Below are positions 6,202 through 12,249 of a stretch of 16,718 nucleotides of DNA, in pieces. Position 1 is the stretch's first letter, and every line of letters starts with the position of its first letter. Source of the stretch: CAYHZL01 sp964361075 (GTDB lineage Bacteria > Bacteroidota > Ignavibacteria > UBA10030 > UBA8401). The notes under the pieces were generated by a model. That model made no database searches, had not been told where the DNA came from, and was given only the letters and a program-made list of their open reading frames with translations. The position numbers and the translations under genes are program-made. The DNA is taken from assembly GCA_964361075.1 (NCBI GenBank), contig CAYHZL010000067.1, forward strand, positions 1 through 16,718, read 5' to 3'.

Positions 6202-6311
6202 GTTCCCAACGTCCTCGTTGGGAACACACTATGAGCGAAGTTCTGCTTCGCAATCAAGCATGTGAAACTCCGTTTCACATACTCAACGCTCCCAAACAGA
6301 GTTTGGGAGCG
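6202..6311. repeat. Four consecutive perfect hairpins
   Basis: The arms and loops are: GTTCCCAACG-TCCT-CGTTGGGAAC (6202-6225), GCGAAG-TTCTG-CTTCGC (6235-6251), ATGTGAAAC-TCC-GTTTCACAT (6260-6280) and CGCTCCCAAAC-AGA-GTTTGGGAGCG (6287-6311). There is no coding potential and no T-tract directly after any stem, so these are not classical terminators. The first and last stems share TCCCAAC/TCCCAAAC cores. Sequences of the GTTCCCAACG...CGTTGGGAAC type are known as widespread extragenic palindromes. The block separates the hypothetical gene at 5371-6156 from the tRNA region. Confidence 0.7.
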
Positions 6312-6370
6312 ATATATATTTCGTTGCAATCACATATATTGATTTGTATCTTTGTGAAGAAATAAAAAAC

Positions 6371-6465
6371 AGGCTTCCAAAAAAATAATTTTACAATCCG
6401 TAAGAGTTGACGCTGAGAGTTTTAATGATGCCGGAAGCCTCGTTTCTCTCAGCGTTTTTATTTTT
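6371..6465 (+). ncRNA. Candidate structured RNA with interlocked stems (pseudoknot)
   Basis: AGGCTTCC (6371-6378) is complementary to GGAAGCCT (6433-6440). ACGCTGAGAG (6410-6419) is complementary to CTCTCAGCGT (6446-6455). The 5' arm of the second pair lies inside the loop of the first, and the 3' arm of the first lies inside the loop of the second. The two stems are therefore either interlocked (H-type pseudoknot) or mutually exclusive. A T-rich run (TTTTTATTTTT, 6455-6465) follows the second stem, as at an intrinsic terminator. No known RNA family was recognised. The strand is inferred from the T-run. Confidence 0.4.
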
Positions 6466-6490
6466 GACAAGTGGTTACCAAAGTAATTAC

Positions 6491-6540
6491 CAATTCAGTA
6501 GAAAATTTTTAGATTTTGATACAAAAAACTTACTGAATTG
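6491..6540. repeat. Inverted repeat overlapping the tRNA promoter
   Basis: CAATTCAGTA (6491-6500) and TACTGAATTG (6531-6540) are perfect 10-bp arms separated by 30 bases of AT-rich DNA. The right arm overlaps the putative -35 element of the tRNA promoter. It could be a protein-binding site or the ends of a short inserted segment. Confidence 0.45.
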
Positions 6541-6565
6541 AAATAAAAGGAAAATTTTGTATATT
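6538..6565 (+). promoter_or_regulatory. Putative promoter of tRNA-Arg
   Basis: TTGAAA (6538-6543), a 16-base spacer and TATATT (6560-6565) resemble a housekeeping -35/-10 promoter. The predicted transcription start is about ten bases before the tRNA 5' end. The surroundings are very AT-rich, so chance matches are possible. Confidence 0.42.
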
Positions 6566-6581
6566 TAAAATAAAAATAATC

Positions 6582-6655
6582 GCACCGGTAGCTCAACTGG
6601 ATAGAGCATCAGCCTACGAAGCTGAGGGTTAGGGGTTCGACTCCCTTCCGGTGCA
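6582..6655 (+). tRNA. tRNA-Arg (anticodon ACG)
   Basis: A full cloverleaf is visible: acceptor stem GCACCGG/CCGGTGC (6582-6588/6648-6654), D stem GCTC/GAGC, anticodon stem TCAGC/GCTGA (6609-6613/6621-6625) with loop CTACGAA, and a T arm with loop TTCGACT (6636-6642). The anticodon ACG is at 6616-6618 and is expected to be edited to ICG, reading CGU, CGC and CGA. The discriminator base is A6655 and the CCA end is not encoded. A strong terminator follows eleven bases later, so it is a single-gene transcript. Confidence 0.97.
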
Positions 6656-6665
6656 CAAGAAATAT

Positions 6666-6704
6666 GCGGATATCGAAGATTTTTGTCTTTGAATCCGCTT
6701 TTTT
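6666..6704 (+). terminator. Intrinsic terminator after tRNA-Arg
   Basis: GCGGAT (6666-6671) pairs with ATCCGC (6693-6698). The stem continues inward through TCGAAGA and TCTTTGA with one wobble pair, and it is followed by TTTTTT (6699-6704). The position just behind the tRNA and the T-run make this a convincing terminator. Confidence 0.8.
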
Positions 6705-6899
6705 GTTTTAGTAGTAACTTTGGCGGTTACCATTTGTATCAGGAAGTGAGATGCATTATTAAAAAGTTTTCCGCATATTTCAAAGGAATCTATAGAAGAT
6801 ACTTTAAGATTCAGAGAAAATAAAATTAGTACTACACTATTACCTTATGGTTACATTCTCGCCTAATTACTAAATAATATTATCATAAAAATTCACACC
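6705..6899. other. AT-rich leader of the secreted carbohydrate locus, no gene seen
   Basis: No open reading frame or clear promoter was recognised between the tRNA terminator and the start of the epimerase-like gene. GGTTACCA at 6725-6732 repeats 6473-6480 on the other side of the tRNA, an eight-base match that may be chance. No Shine-Dalgarno sequence precedes the ATG at 6900. A promoter for the downstream genes presumably lies here. Confidence 0.4.
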
Positions 6900-8678
6900 A
6901 TGAAAAAAATTCTTTACATCACTCTTTATGCATCTCAAGTTCTTTTTTCTCAATACAATTTCAAATCCCAATATTTGCAAACACCGGAAATGGTGTTTGG
7001 CTATGTTGATAGTTGCGCAAAATTCTGGATGAAAGCGTACGAACCGACATCCGGAGGATTTTATACCAATATCAACCGGCAGGGAAGTCTTTCCGGTTCA
7101 TCTATTAAAAATACGTTGAACCAATCACGTGATGCGTACGGATTTGTTCGTGCTTTTCAGCTTACTGGTGATACGACTTATTTACAGTATGCAAAGTATG
7201 GTTTGGATTTTATGTATAAGTATGCATGGGATAAAACATACGGCGGATGGAATAACGACATCAGCAAAACCGGAACAGCGACAAGTCCGACTGCAAATAA
7301 AACGGCATACTATCAGCATTACGCAATGCTCGGTATAATGGCAATGTACGAAGCAACACGTGACACGAACGATTGGAATTGGTTAGCTAAGAGTTATGAG
7401 TACAATGAATCGCATCTGTGGGATTCGAGCGCGGCATATCTTGGATATTTTGATAATGTGAAATATGATGGCACAACGCCGGCAGATAAAAGTTTCAATG
7501 CAACGGTTGATGCTATTACAACTCATGTGCTTCATCTGTATTTGATGACAGGAGATCAACGATACAAAACACGTCTTCTACAACTCGCAGACAACATGAT
7601 CAATCGTCTTGCGGCAAGCGTTCCGCAACAGCAGATCGGATTTGCAGAAATTTACAATTCGCTATGGGAAGCGAAGAGTACAGAGACAATGACGATTATG
7701 GGACACGTGTTGAAAACAGGATGGTGTCTTGCGCGCATTTATCAATTAGAAAAAGATCCGAAATATCTTTCCGTAGCAGAACAGCTTGTGCAACTGGTGC
7801 TCGATAAAGGTTATGACAATCAAAACGGCGGTCCATACAAAGATTATAACCGGACAACCGGAGAAATGTTGATGTGGGGAATTACTGATACTGCAAAAGC
7901 GTGGTGGCAGATGGAACAGGCAGTAACTTCAGGATTGATGTTGTATCAATTAACCGGAAAAGAAAAATATTTGAAGATGGCAGATGAAACATTAGACTTC
8001 TTTATGAAATATTTCGTTGATCATGTGTATGGCGATGTTTTTGAGAATACAAATAAATATGGAGGAATGATTGCAGCATGGGGAACGACGAAAGGCGGGA
8101 CAGGCAAGGCAGCGTATCATTCAATCGAAACCGGTTATTACACATATCTGTACGGAAAGCTTTTGGTAAAGAAAGAACCGGCAACATTGTATTATCGTTT
8201 TGGTGCAGAAAATCGCGACAGAACATTTACTCTGCGCCCGATCGGTGTACCGAATGGTTTTCTAACAATCAGCGGTATAAAAAAAGATGGTTCACTTTAC
8301 AACAATTTTTCTTCGGATAAGATAACACTTCCTGCAAATACGAACGGAGTTTTTGCAGTAACGTATAAACTACCGATTATCGACAATATTGCTTTGTCAA
8401 ACAACAATCTCCCGAACAATTTTCAGTTGATGCAGAATTATCCGAATCCTTTCAATCCGACAACTACTATTAGCTATCAGCTGTCAGCTAATAGCTACAC
8501 AACATTAAAAGTGTACGATGTTGTTGGAAGGGAAATTGCAACATTGGTGAACGAAGTAAAAGAAGTGGGAACGTATTCCGTGCAGTTTGACGGATCACGT
8601 CTTTCTTCGGGAATGTACTTTGCACGTTTAGAGTGGAATGGAAAACAACAGTTAAAGAAGATGGTACTGGTGAAATAA
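6900..8678 (+). CDS. Secreted AGE-type (N-acylglucosamine 2-epimerase-like) protein with T9SS sorting domain
   Basis: The protein has 592 residues. A signal peptide (about 1-18, ending VLFS) is followed by an (alpha/alpha)6-barrel domain of the N-acylglucosamine 2-epimerase/cellobiose 2-epimerase type (about 25-430). The key pattern fits: GGFYTNINRQG (start of barrel), an Arg at 77 in NQSRDAY, GHVLKTGW with His269, WWQMEQAV, and KAAYHSIETGYY with His407. The two His residues are spaced about as the acid/base pair of cellobiose 2-epimerases. Such enzymes invert C2 of the reducing-end sugar or isomerise aldose and ketose; substrate is unknown. Residues 508-592 are a T9SS type A tail (FQLMQNYPNPFNP ... 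YDVVGREIATLV ... KKMVLVK). Secretion is unusual, since the family is normally cytoplasmic, so it may instead be a hydrolase-like relative. The next gene starts 25 bases downstream, so they form an operon. Confidence 0.8.
   Translation: MKKILYITLYASQVLFSQYNFKSQYLQTPEMVFGYVDSCAKFWMKAYEPTSGGFYTNINRQGSLSGSSIKNTLNQSRDAYGFVRAFQLTGDTTYLQYAKYGLDFMYKYAWDKTYGGWNNDISKTGTATSPTANKTAYYQHYAMLGIMAMYEATRDTNDWNWLAKSYEYNESHLWDSSAAYLGYFDNVKYDGTTPADKSFNATVDAITTHVLHLYLMTGDQRYKTRLLQLADNMINRLAASVPQQQIGFAEIYNSLWEAKSTETMTIMGHVLKTGWCLARIYQLEKDPKYLSVAEQLVQLVLDKGYDNQNGGPYKDYNRTTGEMLMWGITDTAKAWWQMEQAVTSGLMLYQLTGKEKYLKMADETLDFFMKYFVDHVYGDVFENTNKYGGMIAAWGTTKGGTGKAAYHSIETGYYTYLYGKLLVKKEPATLYYRFGAENRDRTFTLRPIGVPNGFLTISGIKKDGSLYNNFSSDKITLPANTNGVFAVTYKLPIIDNIALSNNNLPNNFQLMQNYPNPFNPTTTISYQLSANSYTTLKVYDVVGREIATLVNEVKEVGTYSVQFDGSRLSSGMYFARLEWNGKQQLKKMVLVK
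8467..8497. repeat. Heptamer repeat and palindrome inside the sorting-domain coding region
   Basis: Four 7-mers follow one another at 8470-8497: TTAGCTA, TCAGCTG, TCAGCTA and ATAGCTA, so AGCT recurs exactly every seven bases. CTATTAGCT (8467-8475) is also the reverse complement of AGCTAATAG (8486-8494). The stretch encodes part of ISYQLSANSYT, the variable segment of the T9SS tail. A 7-base period is out of step with codons, which suggests repeat DNA that became coding. Confidence 0.55.
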
Positions 8679-8703
8679 ATACTGACAATTTGAGCGAAAG
8701 TTT

Positions 8704-11331
8704 ATGATTCGAACACATTCATTCATACTGATAGTTGTTGCGTTATCGTTTTGTTTGAATCAAGAAATACGGGCGCAAGTTATTGGACCTGTCACAAAAA
8801 TTCAGATCGCTGGCAATGCATTGATTCTTTTTGCCGACACGAACATCGTTGTTTTCAAAGTATGCACGGACAACATTCTGATGGTTAATTATTTACCAAA
8901 CGGAATTCAAGATCCGAACACACTTGTTGTCGCCGAAACATCGTGGACTTTAATAGGCGCAAGCATAGACACTTCGGGAGATCCGCTTCGAATAACAACC
9001 GCAAACTATAAGATAGAAATCAATCGCAATCCGCTCCGTTTTCATTTATATAAAAGAAATGGTCAACTGCTTTGTGAAGAACCATCTTCCGGTGGTCTTC
9101 AACAAAACAGCGTAGCTCTTACAACGTCGGGTGGAACATTCTACGGTGTACACAACAGATCGCAAGGAAACTTACCGACTCAGAATTTTAATATTATCAG
9201 TTCAGGAAATCAAGGACAAGGTGGAGGACCTTTTGCATGGACCACGCAAGGATGGGGATTTCTTGCAGATGTTGACAGTGGTTCAATAACTATTGCAGGA
9301 ACATCGTTTTCTTTTTTGCGCAAAGCATCTTCAATAAAAAGAGATATTGAATTGTATATCTTTGTCGGATCTCCGAAAGAAATCATAAAAGGTATGTATG
9401 AGGTTACCGGATTTTCTCCGTTGTTTCCAAAATACACGCTCGGTTTTCTCAACACAGAATGGGGAACTGATCAGACTGAATTATACAGCGACATCCAAAC
9501 ATACAGAAAAAAAAATATTCCGATCGACGCATATATTCTTGATTTTGATTGGATGGATTGGGGAGCTGATAACTACGGCGAATTTCGCTGGGGACCAAAA
9601 TTTCCTGACGGTCAATCAGGAGTAATTGTTGATACATTGAAAAGGTATGGAATGCACCTGATGGGCATTCGTAAACCGCGCGTTCATGTAAACACAACAC
9701 AAGGATTGTACTGCCAGAATCATAATTTTTTTGTTGATTACGTAACAGATTATTTCAGCGGACAACAGGTTGGTCGTCTTAATTTTAATAATCCTGATGC
9801 GCGTCAATGGTTTTGGGAAAGTTTTGCACTACAAGGAAATTCGTACACAAAAGGAATTACCGGTTACTGGAATGATGAAGCAGATGAGTACGGCGGCAAT
9901 CTGATGTTTATGCAAATGCAGCGCGGACAATATGAAGGGCAGCGAGCGTTCAGTAATAATCGCGTCTGGTCAATCAATAGAAATTTTTATACGGGCGCCC
10001 AGCGATATGCGTACGCATTGTGGTCAGGAGATATTTCAAGCGGATTTCCTTCAATGGCAGATCAGCGCCTCTTTATGCTTTCGAGCATTACGCTCGGAGT
10101 TTCATGGTGGGGAATGGACATCGGAGGATTTTGGGGAACACCAAATTCCGAAAACTATTTTCGTTGGATACAGTTCGGTACATTTGTTCCTGTCTTTCGT
10201 GTTCATGGAAGTTTGAACCAAGAGCGGGAACCATGGAATTATGGATCCGAAGCAGAAACGATTGCAACGAAATACATTCGTCTGCGATACCGATTAATGC
10301 CGTACATTTATTCTGCCGCGCGTGAAAATCATTTAACGGGAATTTCAATCGTCCGTCCACTCGTTGTTGAATATCCTGATGATCCTACTGTTGCGAATCT
10401 TTCTTCCGAATGGATGTTTGGAAATAGTTTGCTTGTCTCTCCTGTGGTTATTGAGGGAGCAACACAACAATCAGTTTATCTTCCGGATGGAAATTGGTAT
10501 GATTTTAATTCGGGAAAATATTATGCAGGGAAGACATCATATATTATTCCGGTAATTAGATCTGATATTCCGACATTTGTAAAAGCAGGTTCTCTTATTC
10601 CGATGTCATCCGCTGCACAGTATGTTGACGCACCTGAAGCACGGAAAACTTTGCTCCTCAGCAGTTTTCCCGGAGGGAGCGGAGGATGCACCGTGTACGA
10701 TGACGATGGCATAACGTACGATTACGAAAAAGGAATTTTCAGTACGGATACAATCATACATAACCGTACCGATCAACGAGCAATAATTACCATCGGAACT
10801 CGCTTCGGTACGTTTTCGGTACCGCAACGCGATTGGCTTGCGGAATTCAATTGGGTTACAGTGAGTCCCGACAGTGTTATGTTGGATGGTAGTCGTTTGA
10901 ATGTAGTAACTCTTGATTCCATTCATTCCTTTACCGCAAAGGGATGGGTATTTGATTCTGTATCACAAAAATGTTTTGTAAAATTTCCTGATAACAGTAC
11001 AGCACACACACTTGCAGTCTATTTTAGTAAAGTAACTTCTGCAAAACTTACGGGAGATATTGTTCCTCGACAATTTCAGTTGATGCAAAACTATCCGAAT
11101 CCTTTCAATCCTTCTACAGTAATCAGTTATCAATTACCAGTGAACAGTCATGTAACATTTAAAGTGTACGATGTTGTTGGAAGGGAAGTTGCGACGTTGG
11201 TTGATGAACAGAAAGAAGCAGGAAGTTATTTCGTGCAGTTCAATGCATCAACGAATGCAAGCGGTGTATATTTTTACAAACTGTGCGCAGGTAATTTCGT
11301 GGATACAAAAAAAATGTTGCTGACAAAATAA
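8704..11331 (+). CDS. Secreted GH31 glycoside hydrolase with T9SS sorting domain
   Basis: The 875-residue protein has a signal peptide (1-25, ending IRAQ), an N-terminal beta-sandwich typical of GH31 (about 25-240), a TIM-barrel (about 241-575) and C-terminal beta domains (about 576-690), then a linker region and a T9SS tail (791-875, FQLMQNYPNPFNP to KKMLLTK). Catalytic features are visible: nucleophile Asp391 in GYWNDEADE, matching the GH31 W-x-D-x-x-E pattern; acid/base Asp443 in LWSGDISSGF; then SWWGMDIGGFWG and RPLVVEYPDDP (from residue 551). GH31 enzymes are retaining alpha-glucosidases, alpha-xylosidases, alpha-galactosidases or transglycosylases; DFDWMDWG at the substrate-entry strand does not settle which. 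It starts 25 bases after the epimerase-like gene. The export tail implies cell-surface or extracellular action on an alpha-linked glycan. Confidence 0.9.
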   Translation: MIRTHSFILIVVALSFCLNQEIRAQVIGPVTKIQIAGNALILFADTNIVVFKVCTDNILMVNYLPNGIQDPNTLVVAETSWTLIGASIDTSGDPLRITTANYKIEINRNPLRFHLYKRNGQLLCEEPSSGGLQQNSVALTTSGGTFYGVHNRSQGNLPTQNFNIISSGNQGQGGGPFAWTTQGWGFLADVDSGSITIAGTSFSFLRKASSIKRDIELYIFVGSPKEIIKGMYEVTGFSPLFPKYTLGFLNTEWGTDQTELYSDIQTYRKKNIPIDAYILDFDWMDWGADNYGEFRWGPKFPDGQSGVIVDTLKRYGMHLMGIRKPRVHVNTTQGLYCQNHNFFVDYVTDYFSGQQVGRLNFNNPDARQWFWESFALQGNSYTKGITGYWNDEADEYGGNLMFMQMQRGQYEGQRAFSNNRVWSINRNFYTGAQRYAYALWSGDISSGFPSMADQRLFMLSSITLGVSWWGMDIGGFWGTPNSENYFRWIQFGTFVPVFRVHGSLNQEREPWNYGSEAETIATKYIRLRYRLMPYIYSAARENHLTGISIVRPLVVEYPDDPTVANLSSEWMFGNSLLVSPVVIEGATQQSVYLPDGNWYDFNSGKYYAGKTSYIIPVIRSDIPTFVKAGSLIPMSSAAQYVDAPEARKTLLLSSFPGGSGGCTVYDDDGITYDYEKGIFSTDTIIHNRTDQRAIITIGTRFGTFSVPQRDWLAEFNWVTVSPDSVMLDGSRLNVVTLDSIHSFTAKGWVFDSVSQKCFVKFPDNSTAHTLAVYFSKVTSAKLTGDIVPRQFQLMQNYPNPFNPSTVISYQLPVNSHVTFKVYDVVGREVATLVDEQKEAGSYFVQFNASTNASGVYFYKLCAGNFVDTKKMLLTK

Positions 11332-11359
11332 GATTTGTCTTTTTTCACAAATTGATGCC

Positions 11360-11390
11360 ATCACTTGAAGTGATTCGCCGCGGCGAATCA
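11360..11390. repeat. 20-bp perfect palindrome and adjoining hairpin
   Basis: TGATTCGCCGCGGCGAATCA (11371-11390) is a perfect palindrome, immediately preceded by ATCACTT-G-AAGTGAT (11360-11374). Its 16-bp core is identical to 1301-1316, and a half site ATTCGCCGC occurs at 16573-16581. It lies between the GH31 and GH3 genes and could be a transcription attenuator or a protein-binding site, or just an extragenic repeat. There is no T-tract. Confidence 0.55.
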
Positions 11391-11439
11391 GTACGCTATA
11401 ATGATTGATATTATACGCCAATTATTTTGGAGCTCTTCC

Positions 11440-12249
11440 ATGAATACTCGAAGAACATCCCTGCTTTTTCTCTGTGCCTTTCTTTTTCAATTTTCATTTT
11501 CTCAAATCCAAACTGTTGAAGACCGAATTACAACAATCCTGAATCAGATGGCGATGGAAGAAAAAATTCTTCAGTTACATCGGGAAGGTGATTTTAATAC
11601 AGCAGACAATTCTCGTTTGAAAATTCCCGGATTTATTATGTCAGACGGACCGCATGGAGTGCGCGACGGACTTGCGACGAGTTTTCCTGTCGGAATTGGT
11701 ATGGCTGCAATGTGGGATGTTGATGTTGCCTATCGCATTGGTGTGGCGATGGGAAAAGAATTTCGCGGCAAAGGAAAGCATCAGGCGCTCGGACCAGTTC
11801 TCGATCTCGGACGTGATCCTCGCAACGGACGCAGCGCAGAAAGCGGCGGGGAAGATCCGTACCTCGATGCACAGACCACTACTGCTGTGGTGAAAGGAAT
11901 TCAATCTACTCCTACGATCGCAACCATCAAACATTACAATGCCAATCACCGCGAAAACGGACGAACTACTAATAATATAATTGCTTCAATGCGCTCACTC
12001 ACTGAAATAAACGGATTAACTTTTCGGACAGCCGTTCAGGAAGGTGGTGCATTCTCTGTGATGAATGCGTACAATCTTATTAACGGAGAAAAGTGCGCTG
12101 AGAATCCGACAGTGCTGACTTCTATTATTAAGAGATTACTGGGGATTTCCTTTTTATGTAGTTTCAGATTGGGGTTCGATATGGGATACAAAAAAAGCAA
12201 TCACTGCGGGTTGCGATATCGAAATGGGTTCTACTCTCTATCAAAATAA
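11440..12249 (+). CDS. GH3 glycoside hydrolase, N-terminal part (frameshifted gene)
   Basis: This is the first part of a secreted GH3 enzyme. The ATG at 11440 is preferred over 11401 because GGAG (11429-11432) lies seven bases before it and a clean signal peptide follows: MNTRRTSLLFLCAFLFQFSFSQ is residues 1-22. The GH3 barrel motifs are present: SDGPHGVRD, LGPVLDLGRDPRNGRSAESG, then GEDPYL, IKHYNAN and SVMNAYN. After ILTSIIK-like sequence at 12130-12132 the frame is lost. The last 39 residues (RLLGISFLCSF onward) are out of frame and the ORF stops at 12247-12249. Skipping one base (A12133) restores DYWGFPFYVVSDWG, so the nucleophile Asp lies beyond the break. As read, this product lacks the nucleophile and the C-terminal domain and should be inactive. 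It may be a pseudogene or a sequencing error. Confidence 0.85.
   Translation: MNTRRTSLLFLCAFLFQFSFSQIQTVEDRITTILNQMAMEEKILQLHREGDFNTADNSRLKIPGFIMSDGPHGVRDGLATSFPVGIGMAAMWDVDVAYRIGVAMGKEFRGKGKHQALGPVLDLGRDPRNGRSAESGGEDPYLDAQTTTAVVKGIQSTPTIATIKHYNANHRENGRTTNNIIASMRSLTEINGLTFRTAVQEGGAFSVMNAYNLINGEKCAENPTVLTSIIKRLLGISFLCSFRLGFDMGYKKSNHCGLRYRNGFYSLSK

Noticed and set aside
6473..6732. GGTTACCA on both sides of tRNA-Arg as att sites of an integrated element
   Set aside because: Only eight bases, not overlapping the tRNA 3' end, and no integrase next to it; chance is likely.
6900..8200. Glycoside hydrolase (GH76/GH88-like) as the identity of the epimerase-like barrel
   Set aside because: The GGFYT, GHxxxxGW and YHSIETGYY motifs and the spacing of the two His residues fit the AGE epimerase family better; not fully excluded.
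12224..12249. ATG at 12224 as a genuine start of a separate gene
   Set aside because: Family homology continues upstream in the same frame to 12134, including the catalytic Asp; the ATG is simply the first Met after the frameshift.
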